From assembly GCF_025519785.1 (NCBI RefSeq), contig NZ_JAOPKZ010000001.1:62001-126000 (forward strand): 64,000 bases of DNA, read 5' to 3'. The stretch is from Staphylococcus marylandisciuri (lineage in GTDB: Bacteria; Bacillota; Bacilli; Staphylococcales; Staphylococcaceae). The notes beneath the pieces were generated by a model that saw nothing but the letters and a program-made list of their open reading frames with translations, was not told the DNA's origin and did not search any database. The position numbers and the translations under genes are program-made. The stretch's first letter is position 1; each line of letters opens with the position of its first letter. This document shows, in pieces, positions 9,874 through 18,993 of this stretch.

Positions 9874-10322
9874 TCTTTATCACCCCTTGTAGCATCGCTA
9901 TGATATCCTCTTTGGTGCCCTTGCCATTCAGCACCATCTTCCCAAATTTCTTTCTTCCAAATAGGCACGATTTCTTTGATTCGATCGATAGCATATTCAT
10001 TAGCCCGATAGGCATCTTGACGATGAGGTGACGACACGCTAATTAAAACAGCGATATCGGAAATTTGCAGAGCGCCTATACGATGGACTATTGAAACAAT
10101 CGTACCAGGCCATTTACGACTGATTTCCTCTCCGATTTGCTGTAATTTCTTCTCAGCCATAGGTATATATGCTTCATACTCTAAATGCTCTGTCTTGACG
10201 CCCTTTGTCCACTCACGCACATGTCCGGTAAAAACAACTACAGCCCCTTGATAAGGCGTAACTACAAAGTCACGGTATTGCTCCGTGTCAATCGGTTCAT
10301 TTACAATTTCAAATTGTTTCAT
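9870..10322 (-). CDS. moaE: Molybdopterin synthase catalytic subunit MoaE
   Basis: The large subunit of the MoaD2-MoaE2 synthase, converting cyclic pyranopterin monophosphate to molybdopterin. It is 150 residues, the usual length. Conserved segments visible are GAVVVFTGHVREWTKG, the LEYEAYIPMAEKK stretch, HRIGALQISDIAV and the lysine-containing PIWKKEIWEDG near the active site. It starts one base before the mobB coding region ends, and its own stop overlaps moaD. Confidence 0.96.
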   Translation of the reverse strand: MKQFEIVNEPIDTEQYRDFVVTPYQGAVVVFTGHVREWTKGVKTEHLEYEAYIPMAEKKLQQIGEEISRKWPGTIVSIVHRIGALQISDIAVLISVSSPHRQDAYRANEYAIDRIKEIVPIWKKEIWEDGAEWQGHQRGYHSDATRGDKD

Positions 10323-10793
10323 CTATATTAATCCCTCTAGTTCTCTATCAAGCCATTTATTAAATTCCTCTAAATGATTAGCATCATTGCTATTTAATCT
10401 AAAAATAATTTGATTAAGCTGACTTAACTGTCTCAGTTCTTCTTGCGTGCTATAAACAATAATCTTAGGATAATTTGCTTGTTTAAATCCTTCTACTACT
10501 ATGAGTTGATTATCTATTGTAACAGACTCATCGATAATATCTGAAAGATTCTGTTTACGCGTACGTGTAACGGTTTGTTGGTAAGCAGTTCCTTGAACGA
10601 TACTCTGATCTGCGCCGGCTCTAAAATGTTTCATATGGTCGACCTGATGATCTTGTAAAGTGATATCTTCACCCTGATGACCATGATGTTTAATCGTCAC
10701 TACAGTGAGCCCTCTCTTTTTCGCTTGCTTAACAATGTACTCAACTAACGTCGTTTTCCCAGAGTCCTTATATCCAACAACTTGCATAATCAT
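10323..10793 (-). CDS. mobB: MobB molybdopterin-guanine dinucleotide biosynthesis adaptor (GTPase)
   Basis: A 156-residue P-loop GTPase that binds MobA and is thought to supply GTP or stabilise it. Walker A is GYKDSGKTTL at residues 7-16. A conserved TIKHHGH segment follows, and VVEGFK is near residue 100. Its start overlaps the moeA stop in an ATGA arrangement and its stop abuts moaE, so it is embedded in the operon. MobB is dispensable for some organisms, so its effect may be to improve cofactor yield. Confidence 0.94.
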   Translation of the reverse strand: MIMQVVGYKDSGKTTLVEYIVKQAKKRGLTVVTIKHHGHQGEDITLQDHQVDHMKHFRAGADQSIVQGTAYQQTVTRTRKQNLSDIIDESVTIDNQLIVVEGFKQANYPKIIVYSTQEELRQLSQLNQIIFRLNSNDANHLEEFNKWLDRELEGLI

Positions 10794-12049
10794 ATATTAA
10801 ATTCCTCTTCAAATGCTTGCGATTCAGTAAGTATAACGTTAACTTGATAACCTTTCTTGTAACCTCGTGTGCCCTTAGGAAGGATGATCATCGCATTGCT
10901 ATGCGCAATCGAAACGACTGCGCCAGATTTATTAAATCCAGCAGGAGAGACAGTCATCTGCTGACCGTCGAACGTAGCTATTCCTCTAATGAAACGAGTG
11001 AAAGGATTCGGTTTCATAAAGTCCTCCATTAAAGTAGCTTGAACGATTTGTGGATAGTATTTCTTCGCTCCCATCATCTTATACACAGCAGGTTTGACAT
11101 ATAATTCAAACCCAGTAAAGCATGCTGACGGATTGCCCGACAATCCAAATAAATACTGACCATTAGCTACAGCTACCGTCGTGACACTACCAGGTCTCAT
11201 AGCTATCTTATTAAATAATATAGTAGCGTTGATGGCTTTATATATCTCCGGCAAATAGTCATAATCACCTACTGATACACCTCCAGTAGTTATGACGATA
11301 TGATGTGTTTCTAATGCCTTGTTCACCGCTTCAATACTGCTTTCTAAATCATCTTGCTGTATGTGGTAACTTTCTACCTCAATGCCCATTTTCTGACATA
11401 ATGACGCTAACATCGGACCGTTTGAATTACGAATCTTACCTTCTTCTAGGTCATCTCCCACCTCTAATAATTCACTACCAGTAGCGATAATACCGATGCT
11501 AGGCTTAATATAAACGGGGACTTTAGTATAACCATAAGTGGCTAATACAGCTATAGCACCTGGATTGACGACTTGACCTTTCTCTAGTACAACATCGCCA
11601 GTTTGAGTTTCCTCACCTTTTTTAGCTATATTATCCCCTGGTTTAAAAGGCTTACGTATAGTAAATGTATCTTGATCTTCTACTGTTTGTTCAAGCATTA
11701 CGACGGCATCAGCACCCTCAGGTATTTGAGCACCAGTCATGATTCTAACCGCTTCAAACTCTCCTACCACCTTTGAAGACACAGAACCTGCACCAATATG
11801 GTCGATAACCTTAAATTCAATTCGACGCTCTCCACTTGCTTCTAGTGTATCTTTGGAGCGTAGAGCATAACCATCATATGGAGACTTGTCAAAACGAGGT
11901 ATTTCATAAGTAGCTACGATATCCTCTGCTAAAATGTATCCTGTTGATTGATCTAAATCAACTTCAGTGGTACCTAACAGAATATCTTGCTTTATTACAC
12001 GGTTTACCGCTTCACGCACAGGTATAGGCGTTCTCTTTTCAACTGGCAT
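10790..12049 (-). CDS. moeA: Molybdopterin molybdenumtransferase MoeA
   Basis: Inserts molybdate into adenylylated molybdopterin. About 419 residues, with the usual four-domain layout: N-terminal linker region with IPRFDKSPYDGYA, the MogA-like domain with ATGSEL and TTGGVSVGDYDY, and LSGNPSACF near residue 310. I take ATG 12049 as start because AAAGGAG then lies 8-9 bases upstream, and the protein begins MPVEKRTPIPV as relatives do; an in-frame ATG at 12055 sits only three bases from that site. It heads the six-gene minus-strand operon and is divergent from moaC, with under 65 bases between the two starts. Confidence 0.95.
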   Translation of the reverse strand: MPVEKRTPIPVREAVNRVIKQDILLGTTEVDLDQSTGYILAEDIVATYEIPRFDKSPYDGYALRSKDTLEASGERRIEFKVIDHIGAGSVSSKVVGEFEAVRIMTGAQIPEGADAVVMLEQTVEDQDTFTIRKPFKPGDNIAKKGEETQTGDVVLEKGQVVNPGAIAVLATYGYTKVPVYIKPSIGIIATGSELLEVGDDLEEGKIRNSNGPMLASLCQKMGIEVESYHIQQDDLESSIEAVNKALETHHIVITTGGVSVGDYDYLPEIYKAINATILFNKIAMRPGSVTTVAVANGQYLFGLSGNPSACFTGFELYVKPAVYKMMGAKKYYPQIVQATLMEDFMKPNPFTRFIRGIATFDGQQMTVSPAGFNKSGAVVSIAHSNAMIILPKGTRGYKKGYQVNVILTESQAFEEEFNI

Positions 12050-12080
12050 GAACATCAGCTCCTTTAACTTTATTTATACA

Positions 12081-12089
12081 TGCTATACT
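12081..12089 (+). promoter_or_regulatory. Extended -10 promoter for moaC
   Basis: TGC-TATACT fits the extended -10 form (TGnTATAAT). The ribosome site AGGAGG starts at 12100, so the leader would be only about 15-20 bases. The same short gap must hold the moeA operon promoter on the other strand, so the two are probably regulated together. Confidence 0.55.
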
Positions 12090-12111
12090 ATATTTATCTA
12101 GGAGGGTTATA

Positions 12112-12615
12112 ATGACTGACTTTACTCATATTAATGATCAAGGCAATGCTAAAATGGTCGATGTCTCAAGCAAAGACATTACAAAAAGGACAGCTAAAGC
12201 ACATTCAAGTATCACCGTAAACCAAGCGATATACGACCAGATCGTTCACCATACTAATGCGAAGGGAAACGTATTAAACACCGCTCAAGTAGCTGGTATT
12301 ATGGCAGCTAAAAACACCTCAAATATTATCCCTATGTGCCATCCGTTACCGCTTACTGGCATTGACATTCATTTTGAATGGGAGACGACAACTTCTAAAC
12401 CATCTCATTATCATTATATACTTCACATCACAGCAACCGTTTCTACCACTGGGAAGACTGGAGTTGAAATGGAAGCTCTCACTGCTGCATCAGCTACCGC
12501 CTTAACTATTTATGATATGACCAAAGCCATCGATAAAGGTATGATTATTGGCGAGACTTACCTAGAATCGAAGACAGGTGGGAAATCTGGCGAATATCAT
12601 CGCTCATCTCATTGA
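12112..12615 (+). CDS. moaC: Cyclic pyranopterin monophosphate synthase MoaC
   Basis: Converts the MoaA product 3',8-cyclo-GTP to cyclic pyranopterin monophosphate. The 167-residue protein shows the conserved active-site segments [11 protein letters not shown] and [15 protein letters not shown], plus the TIYDMTKA(I)DK stretch with the catalytic lysine and aspartate. ATG at 12112 follows AGGAGGGTTATA. It is divergent from the moeA operon and convergent with moaB, separated from it by a bidirectional terminator. Confidence 0.96.
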   Translation: MTDFTHINDQGNAKMVDVSSKDITKRTAKAHSSITVNQAIYDQIVHHTNAKGNVLNTAQVAGIMAAKNTSNIIPMCHPLPLTGIDIHFEWETTTSKPSHYHYILHITATVSTTGKTGVEMEALTAASATALTIYDMTKAIDKGMIIGETYLESKTGGKSGEYHRSSH

Positions 12616-12628
12616 TGTTTATAAAAGG

Positions 12629-12664
12629 AGCCCAGATCATGTAAGATAATTTACGTGCTGGGCT
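12629..12664. terminator. Bidirectional terminator between moaC and moaB
   Basis: AGCCCAG...CTGGGCT stem with inner GTAA/TTAC pairing, placed between two convergent stops only 60 bases apart. A-rich and T-rich flanks suit use in both directions. Confidence 0.8.
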
Positions 12665-12675
12665 ATTGTTATATA

Positions 12676-13197
12676 CTACTTATTATCTTTTACCACTTCT
12701 GAGATTAAATGATTTAATTCTGGTTTGATTAACTTCTCCATAGCAAGTCTCACTGCCCCGGTAGAACCTGGCAAGCAAAATACAATCTGTTGACCACTTT
12801 TTCCTATCGTGCCTGCTACCGCTCTTGAAAGCATAGCCTTCGAGCCAATATCTTCTTCATAACTCAAATATCTAAATAATTCACCAAAACCTTCTATTTC
12901 TTTGAACAACAAGGGTTTTATTGCTTCAATTGTAACGTCTTTTTTAGCTATGCCGGTGCCGCCAGTAGTAATAATTACATCTATATCTGTATCTTCCCAT
13001 TGTTGAACTTGTGTTCTGATAGCTACTTCATCATCTTTAACTATTTGATAGTGCTTCTTTCTAACTCTAACATCGCTCGTAGCTAATAAATCTAGTATGT
13101 GCTTCCCGCCTTTATCTGTTTCGTAATCGCGAGTATCTGAAACAGTTAAGACAGCACATTCAATCGTTCTGTTCAACTTCTCATGTGCATGACTCAT
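12676..13197 (-). CDS. moaB: Molybdopterin adenylyltransferase MoaB (MogA-type)
   Basis: Adenylates molybdopterin before MoeA inserts molybdenum. A 173-residue MogA-fold protein with AVLTVSDTRDYETDKGG, the TTGGTGIAKKDVT loop and the CLPGSTGAV segment, all typical of MoaB/MogA. Start at 13197 after GAGGAGG. It lies 36 bases downstream of moeB on the same strand, forming a two-gene unit separate from the moeA operon. Confidence 0.94.
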   Translation of the reverse strand: MSHAHEKLNRTIECAVLTVSDTRDYETDKGGKHILDLLATSDVRVRKKHYQIVKDDEVAIRTQVQQWEDTDIDVIITTGGTGIAKKDVTIEAIKPLLFKEIEGFGELFRYLSYEEDIGSKAMLSRAVAGTIGKSGQQIVFCLPGSTGAVRLAMEKLIKPELNHLISEVVKDNK

Positions 13198-13233
13198 CCT
13201 ATGAACCTCCTCATTGCAACTTCTGTATTTAAT

Positions 13234-14235
13234 TTACCCAAATAACTGATTGATTAAGGATATGGCGTCTTCAGTCTGTGACATATTGTGAATGAGCAGC
13301 CGTCCAGTATTGAAACTAACAATGCGATGGCCTTTAAATTGAAAGCGAATAATGAAATCATTCTTTTTATAATTAATCTGTTTCGATTGCAGAAAGGTTT
13401 CCAGCATTTCCTGGGAAATACTATTATTATTGTATTGCACGGTATCTCTGCCACATAAGGTTGCGTATTGACGCTCATTTCGATTGAGATATGGATAAGT
13501 AGGTGCGCTCCCACATGTAGGGCATTGATGACGAGACATCTTACTAAAACCGATACGTTGATGTGAGCCACTCCAAATATCCCCATATATCATGTTGGTC
13601 GACATTGGTTGTTGAGTGAGAACTTTTAAAGCATCACTTACTTGCAAACTAGCAGTCATAGTCACAGCGGGTTGAATGACTCCCACTGTGTCACAAGTCA
13701 TAGTAATAGCTTGTAAATTGCGCATCATACAATTAAAGCAAGGCGTTTGTCCAGGTAGAAAAGGAGCTTCAACGTAAGTACTCTGTACAACTCCCCCGTA
13801 TATCCATGGCAGTCCCTTAGAATAAGCGTAATCATTGATGAGTAGACGTGTTTCAAAGTTATCCGTGGCATCTATAATGAGATCGATTGAGGGACGACAT
13901 TGTTCTAAAAAGTAACGGTCAACATGAGCGATATGACTATGAAGTTGAACTGACTGGTTTATTGCATGTAAGTGTTTTTGAGCAGCGACCGCCTTAGGTA
14001 GTACAGCCTCCGCATCCTCTTCTGTAAATAGTGTTTGGCGTTGAAGATTACTCAATTCAATGTAATCTCTATCAACGATCGTTAATTCCCCTACTCCTGA
14101 GCGTGTTAGTCCTTCAGCAACATGTGTGCCTAGAGCGCCCATACCAATGATTAACACGTGAGAAGTCGATAATAAATGTTGCCCTTTCTCACCAATATCT
14201 TTAAAAAGCACTTGTCTCGAAAAACGCTCATTCAT
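13234..14235 (-). CDS. moeB: MoeB/ThiF-type adenylyltransferase (MoaD activation)
   Basis: An E1-like enzyme that adenylates the MoaD C-terminal glycine so sulfur can be loaded. The 333-residue protein has the nucleotide loop GMGALGTHVAEGL at residues 32-44, an FSRQVLF start, DATDNFETRLLIND around residue 123, and a zinc-binding pair CFNCM plus CPTCGS. The final ~75 residues lack a clear rhodanese domain and form a short variable tail. It could also serve thiamine sulfur carrier ThiS, since ThiF and MoeB are hard to tell apart, but the operon with moaB favours MoeB. Confidence 0.9.
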   Translation of the reverse strand: MNERFSRQVLFKDIGEKGQHLLSTSHVLIIGMGALGTHVAEGLTRSGVGELTIVDRDYIELSNLQRQTLFTEEDAEAVLPKAVAAQKHLHAINQSVQLHSHIAHVDRYFLEQCRPSIDLIIDATDNFETRLLINDYAYSKGLPWIYGGVVQSTYVEAPFLPGQTPCFNCMMRNLQAITMTCDTVGVIQPAVTMTASLQVSDALKVLTQQPMSTNMIYGDIWSGSHQRIGFSKMSRHQCPTCGSAPTYPYLNRNERQYATLCGRDTVQYNNNSISQEMLETFLQSKQINYKKNDFIIRFQFKGHRIVSFNTGRLLIHNMSQTEDAISLINQLFG

Positions 14236-14338
14236 GAAGCATAATTCCTTTCTATATTAAAAGCTTACTCTCCCTATTATAATTTGATAGTATGACGGTC
14301 ACAACGATTTGACTTGATCTTGAACTATCTAAGATAAA

Positions 14339-14367
14339 GATTAGATTTGTTTAATTCAAATTTAATC
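14339..14367. promoter_or_regulatory. Dyad-symmetric operator candidate between moeB and the GbsR-type gene
   Basis: GATTAGATTTG and CAAATTTAATC are inverted repeats matching at 10 of 11 positions, separated by seven bases. The dyad lies between divergent starts (14235 and 14441), upstream of the regulator's extended -10. An autoregulatory site is a reasonable inference. Confidence 0.5.
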
Positions 14368-14403
14368 AATTTTACAAAAGCAATATATATTGAAGGTGGT
14401 TCA

Positions 14404-14412
14404 TGCTATAAT
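14404..14412 (+). promoter_or_regulatory. Extended -10 promoter of the GbsR-type regulator gene
   Basis: TGC-TATAAT is a perfect extended -10. No good -35 is visible, as usual for this class. The ribosome site GGAGGTG follows about 17 bases downstream. Confidence 0.65.
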
Positions 14413-14440
14413 ATAATTAATTGTATTTGGAGGTGTAGAT

Positions 14441-14992
14441 ATGCCACGTTCTAAAAATTATCAACACATGCTCGAACACGCTAAAGACCATGTGATTAAT
14501 TCGATTGGAGAAACGATGGATCTCTACGGTATGAATCGCAGCGTGGGTAACTTGTACGGCACTATGGTGTTTGGTCAACAGTCAATGACCTTAGATGAAA
14601 TGAGAAATGAACTACAGATGAGTAAACCGAGCATGAGTGCTGGAGTGAAGAAGTTACAAGAATTCGATGCTGTTAAACAACAATTTATACGTGGTAGTCG
14701 TAAGCAACATTTCGTAGCAGAAAAAGATTTCTTCACTTTCTTTGGTAATTATTTCTCAATGAAATGGAATAGAGAGATCAAGTTAAATATGGAAGCTATT
14801 CGACGTTCTGAAGATGAAATTGAAGCTATCCTTAACGCCACAGATGTAGATGCTCAGACCAAAGAAGAAGCGCAAATTATTTACAATCAAATCGAACACT
14901 CTAAATCTTATTATAAGTGGTTAAGCTCTCTCAGTAATGCTTTAACTTCAGGGGAAATTTATGATTATTTCCCTATACCTGATAATAATTAA
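14441..14992 (+). CDS. GbsR/CudC-family (MarR-like) regulator
   Basis: A 183-residue winged-helix protein of the GbsR type, which in Bacillus and Staphylococcus senses choline and controls glycine-betaine synthesis. Visible features are the N-terminal helix region with GMNRSVGNLYGTMVF, the recognition part MRNELQMSKPSMSAGVKKLQ at about residues 53-72, a basic wing RGSRKQHF and a long C-terminal helical region ending in YDYFPIPDNN. No cud/bet choline genes are near it, so it is an orphan here, or it controls the flanking moeB or mod genes. A dyad operator candidate and an extended -10 lie upstream. Family assignment is good; the ligand is unknown. Confidence 0.82.
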   Translation: MPRSKNYQHMLEHAKDHVINSIGETMDLYGMNRSVGNLYGTMVFGQQSMTLDEMRNELQMSKPSMSAGVKKLQEFDAVKQQFIRGSRKQHFVAEKDFFTFFGNYFSMKWNREIKLNMEAIRRSEDEIEAILNATDVDAQTKEEAQIIYNQIEHSKSYYKWLSSLSNALTSGEIYDYFPIPDNN

Positions 14993-15007
14993 TTACTAAC
15001 AATTGCT

Positions 15008-15049
15008 GCGGGAGAGATTCAAGCTGCTCTACAAGAGTCATTCTCCCGC
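15008..15049. terminator. Hairpin between the GbsR-type gene and modC
   Basis: GCGGGAGA...TCTCCCGC stem with a roughly 26-base loop, between convergent genes. Probably terminates the regulator transcript. Confidence 0.65.
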
Positions 15050-15142
15050 TCCAAATAAATGATGTAAAAATATATCATTTTATTACTGTTAAACCTCATT
15101 GATGTATGGTTGCGACTTGTCTTAATTTCTAACCATTCTCCA

Positions 15143-15748
15143 TTAACCTAAACTAATAATATCATCCGCTAACTCATTCGCCTCATAGTTAGAATGCGTC
15201 ACGAATATAATAGGTATTTGCCACTCATTAAATACGCGTCTTAACAGCGCTATCCCTTCTTCTTTCGTCTGATCATCCAAACTTGAAAATGGTTCATCCA
15301 GTAATAAGAGATCGGGTTTAGTAGTCAATGCACGTGCTAAAGCCACACGCTGGGCCTCTCCCCCAGATAAGGTAGCGGGATAGTGCGATTGAAGATGTTC
15401 AATCTTCAACTTCGTCATTAACTTGCGAATATGATCATTCATAGCAGACATAAATGTTAAATTTTGATAGACGGTCATATTCGGAAATAATTGATAGTCT
15501 TGAAATAGATAGCCTACGTGTCTATTTTGAATTTTAATTTGTCTATTGATGTTCGTATCTGTAAGAACGCGTTCACCTAATTCAATATAGGCTTCATCTG
15601 CTTCACGTAAACCCGCTATGATGTTGAGTACTGTCGTCTTGCCTATTCCTGAAGGGCCTTTAATAGCATAAATCTTTGGCAGCTTAGTGTATATATCAAT
15701 TTTAATATCGGTTTGGTTTACTATGTGCTTTATTGAGATATTTAACAT
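15143..15748 (-). CDS. modC: Molybdate ABC transporter ATP-binding protein ModC (short form)
   Basis: The ATPase that powers molybdate import through ModB. 201 residues with Walker A GPSGIGKTT, the signature LSGGEAQRVALARAL, Walker B LLLLDEPFSSLD and the switch histidine in FVTHS. E. coli ModC is about 350 residues because of a C-terminal TOBE domain that binds molybdate; that domain is absent here, as I recall for other staphylococci. Feedback by bound molybdate is therefore not expected. Its start lies three bases after modB, with a GGGAGG ribosome site. Confidence 0.93.
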   Translation of the reverse strand: MLNISIKHIVNQTDIKIDIYTKLPKIYAIKGPSGIGKTTVLNIIAGLREADEAYIELGERVLTDTNINRQIKIQNRHVGYLFQDYQLFPNMTVYQNLTFMSAMNDHIRKLMTKLKIEHLQSHYPATLSGGEAQRVALARALTTKPDLLLLDEPFSSLDDQTKEEGIALLRRVFNEWQIPIIFVTHSNYEANELADDIISLG

Positions 15749-15751
15749 TTA

Positions 15752-16420
15752 CTATGCCTCCCGATACCGATCTTTATTCAAAATATTAATCGTACTAATG
15801 ACTACTACAGCGAACGCTACTAGCACAAGCACCCATAACCAAGCTTGATTTTCTTTACCTTGTTCTACGAGGAAATAGATTTCTAATGGCAATGTATTCG
15901 TTTTGTTAGGAATATAACCTGCAACCATTAAGGTAGCTCCGAATTCCCCGATCGCTCTTGCAAAGCTCATCATGACACCAGATAATATAGACCGTTTAGA
16001 TAGTGGAATAACTATCTTATAAAATATCTTCCTTTCACTCGCGCCCATCGTTCGAGCTGTGTTTAACATCTTACTATCTACTCCTCGAAAGCCCTGTACA
16101 GTGTGCTGATACATTAGCGGAAAACTAACAATGACAGATGCAATTACTGCACCTGCCATTGTGAATACTACCGGAAAATGTAAAATCTCTGAAAAGAAAC
16201 GACCTACGAAACTTTTGGGAGAAAATATGATAAGTAATATAAACCCCATAACAGTAGGTGGTAATACTATAGGGAGCACAATAATACTTTCGAGAATTCT
16301 AGCTAAGATGCCTTTTCTCTCATATAACCATTTTGATACGAGAATACCTAACACAGTCACTATAACTGTGCTCATTGAAGCTACTTCTATAGAAATCCAA
16401 AATGGAGTGAAGTCAGGCAT
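15752..16420 (-). CDS. modB: Molybdate ABC transporter permease ModB
   Basis: The membrane channel of the molybdate importer. 222 residues with about five to six hydrophobic helices. It carries the cytoplasmic EAA loop (ARTMGASERKIFYKIVIP) that docks onto ModC and the ModB-typical ARAIGEFGATLMVAG segment. Starts at ATG 16420 after AGGAGG and lies 12 bases downstream of modA. Confidence 0.95.
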   Translation of the reverse strand: MPDFTPFWISIEVASMSTVIVTVLGILVSKWLYERKGILARILESIIVLPIVLPPTVMGFILLIIFSPKSFVGRFFSEILHFPVVFTMAGAVIASVIVSFPLMYQHTVQGFRGVDSKMLNTARTMGASERKIFYKIVIPLSKRSILSGVMMSFARAIGEFGATLMVAGYIPNKTNTLPLEIYFLVEQGKENQAWLWVLVLVAFAVVVISTINILNKDRYREA

Positions 16421-16432
16421 CGCTAAAACCTC

Positions 16433-17209
16433 CTAAACTTCGAATTTATATTTTTTCATAATTTTCTTAGCTTGATCTGTTTTTAAAAAGTCTACCCATT
16501 CTTTAGCAAGTTTCTTATCAGAAGTCGTTCCTGCCTTATAAGTAATAGGTTTCTTCAGTTGTGCTTCATTAATTTGTTTAACGTTACTGTTACCGCTTTT
16601 CTGATCTTGAGCTAAATCTGTCTTATAAACATAGCCTAGTTTTGAATTGCCTTTATTCACATAATTCAATACTTGCCTTACATCTTTAGCATAAACTAAG
16701 TGTGGCTTAACTTTGTTATAAAGATCTTTATCCTTAAGATATTCTTCAGCGTACTTACCAGCTGGTACAGATTTCGCTTCACCTATCGCTAATTTGTCAT
16801 TCTTCTTTAAATCTTTGACTGATTTAATGTCACTATCTTTGTCTCCTATTAACACTAACTTATTCTTAGCGTAATTGTATGTATGATGCGCTTTACCTTT
16901 TTTCGCTAACGCATCAACATCTCTCGTGTTAGCAGACATTAAGACATCACTCGGTGCACCCTTCTCAATTTGAGATCTCAAAGCACCTGAGCCACCGTAG
17001 TTAAATGTAATCCTCGCATCTTTATGTTCTTTCTTAAATTCTTTCTCTAGCTCTTTTGTTACATCTGTTAAGCTAGCCGCTGCTGAAATTTTCAACTCTG
17101 GGTTGTTATCTTCAGATGATTTGTCTTTTGAATTATCTCCAGTCCCTGAACAACCTGCTAGGACTAAACACAGAACAAGTAGTGAAACTATAAAGTGTTT
17201 AAGTTTCAT
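16433..17209 (-). CDS. modA: Molybdate-binding lipoprotein ModA
   Basis: Captures molybdate or tungstate outside the cell for ModBC. 258 residues. The signal peptide ends in a lipobox LVLAGCS, so the mature protein is lipid-anchored at Cys20. The opening AAASLTDVTKELEKEF contains the oxyanion-binding Ser/Ala pattern of ModA, and NYGGSGALRSQIEKGAPSDVL is the family hallmark. First gene of modABC on the minus strand. The Moco operons upstream and fdhA downstream give the imported metal an obvious use. Confidence 0.95.
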   Translation of the reverse strand: MKLKHFIVSLLVLCLVLAGCSGTGDNSKDKSSEDNNPELKISAAASLTDVTKELEKEFKKEHKDARITFNYGGSGALRSQIEKGAPSDVLMSANTRDVDALAKKGKAHHTYNYAKNKLVLIGDKDSDIKSVKDLKKNDKLAIGEAKSVPAGKYAEEYLKDKDLYNKVKPHLVYAKDVRQVLNYVNKGNSKLGYVYKTDLAQDQKSGNSNVKQINEAQLKKPITYKAGTTSDKKLAKEWVDFLKTDQAKKIMKKYKFEV

Positions 17210-17481
17210 TATTCTCCCTCCTTAAGACACATTATATATCCCTTTAATCTTAATTAAAAGCAATAATTATAGCTTTAAATTAATTTTAAGTGAAAATATT
17301 TTTCAAAAAATATATTATACCGATCTATTTTAAATCTGAGTCGGAGATAATTTTAGTATACACCCATTGTCGAGAAAGCTATACCATTCAAAAAGGGCCT
17401 TTTCAATATGCCTGTCATGTTAAGCAGTTATGCTTCAGCGTTAATTCTTGTATTACTCTTCTCACTTGTGAACGTCTTCAT

Positions 17482-18978
17482 TCATAAACTCTTAATAAAG
17501 CGCATAAATGCCATCTGGCCTTGGTGATCATTTTTAAACACACCTGCATCCTCAAGTACGCGTTTGAACTTGTGACCTATCTCTTCTCGTAAAATACTGT
17601 CAATATTTGCTTCATTAAAATCATATTTACTTTCCATCTCTTTAACCCAATCGAAGTGCACGCCAAGTTTGGTTTCAAGTTCTTTCTCACCTAACAAATA
17701 CTTCTGTATCATATGTATTTCTTCCTTCAAGCGTGCAGGTAATATCGCGGTTCCCATTACTTCTATAAGTCCGATATTTTCTTTTTTAATATGTTGAACA
17801 TCTGGATGGGGATGGAAAATGCCATCGGGATACGCTTCAGAAGTTTGATTATCACGCAAGACGAGATCTAATTCGTATTGCTTGTCGCGCAGCCGTGCTA
17901 TAGGCGTAACGGTATGATGGCGCTCTCCTGAGTCACTATACGCTCTCACACCAACTTCTGCATCACTGTAATTCATCCATTGCTTCAAAATGTATGACGC
18001 AAGATCGACAATTCTAGCTTTATCATCTGATTTAAGTCGAATCACACTCATAGGCCAGTACAAGGTATAACAACTCACACCCTCATACCCCTCCACCTCG
18101 AATGCGTTAATTTCTTTAGCTCGATCCATAGGAAATGTGTGACGTCCTGTTTGGTAATGATTATGAGATAAGATAGAACCTCCTACAAGCGGTATATCAG
18201 CATTAGATCCTATGAAATAATGAGGAATCTGATCTATAAAAGCAAATAAATTGATAAAAGTTTGACGACCGATATCCATCGGTGTATGTTCTCTAGATAG
18301 CACTATACTATGCTCTTGAAAATAAGCATAGGGTGAATATTGAAAGCCCCATGTTTCACCATCCAAATCTAATCTAATGACACGATGGTTTGAACGTGCA
18401 GCTTGAGAGACTGATCCTTGATACCCTTCATTCTCTATACACAAAGCGCATTTTGGATATTCTACACTTTCAGCTTCTTTAGCTAGAGCTATATCTTTAG
18501 CGCTCTTTTCCGGTTTAGATAAATTAATCGTTAACTCAATATCTCCATACTCAGTCGGCACTTCAAACTCAATATTTTTAGCAATCGCTTTTTCCTTCAC
18601 ATAGTTATTTCTCTTTGAAAGTGCATAGAAGTAATTAGTAGCTCTTTGAGGACTATCACTTAGCAAATGATGAAATTGGTGATTAATTGTTGAAGGCCTA
18701 GGAGTTATCAAATCTAACAATTGTGCTTCAATGATTTCTCTTTCATATAAAACGTTCTCAATTAACCCATGTTGAATCATCTGATTAATCCAGTACTCTG
18801 AAAAGTCTACAGGCGACCATTCAGTAATTTCTAACGAAATCTCTGAAGTTTCTACACCCTGCGCACTTAATATACGAATGAGTTGATTCTGGATGTAGAG
18901 TCGATCTAGATCTTCATAGTCTCCATAATGTACTACTAAATTTATAAATTGACTAACCATGCTTTGATTAAGTAACAT
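17482..18978 (-). CDS. galT: Galactose-1-phosphate uridylyltransferase, Firmicutes class (GalT)
   Basis: Exchanges UMP between UDP-glucose and galactose-1-phosphate in the Leloir pathway. At about 498 residues it belongs to the longer Firmicutes GalT class, not the ~350-residue E. coli type. Visible segments include CALCIENEGYQG with paired cysteines, SREHTPMDI, and GGSILSHNHYQTG with the active-site histidines. I use ATG 18978, which has GGAG nine bases upstream; an in-frame TTG directly after the galE stop is less likely. Last gene of galK-galE-galT. A short AAAAGGGCCTTTT palindrome lies about 80 bases past the stop, but no convincing terminator follows. Confidence 0.93.
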   Translation of the reverse strand: MLLNQSMVSQFINLVVHYGDYEDLDRLYIQNQLIRILSAQGVETSEISLEITEWSPVDFSEYWINQMIQHGLIENVLYEREIIEAQLLDLITPRPSTINHQFHHLLSDSPQRATNYFYALSKRNNYVKEKAIAKNIEFEVPTEYGDIELTINLSKPEKSAKDIALAKEAESVEYPKCALCIENEGYQGSVSQAARSNHRVIRLDLDGETWGFQYSPYAYFQEHSIVLSREHTPMDIGRQTFINLFAFIDQIPHYFIGSNADIPLVGGSILSHNHYQTGRHTFPMDRAKEINAFEVEGYEGVSCYTLYWPMSVIRLKSDDKARIVDLASYILKQWMNYSDAEVGVRAYSDSGERHHTVTPIARLRDKQYELDLVLRDNQTSEAYPDGIFHPHPDVQHIKKENIGLIEVMGTAILPARLKEEIHMIQKYLLGEKELETKLGVHFDWVKEMESKYDFNEANIDSILREEIGHKFKRVLEDAGVFKNDHQGQMAFMRFIKSL

Positions 18979-18993
18979 AATTTCACGCTCCAA

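Noticed and set aside
17391..17405. AAAAGGGCCTTTT palindrome between modA and galT
   Set aside because: Perfect but without a loop, so it cannot form a normal terminator. No regulatory match known to me.
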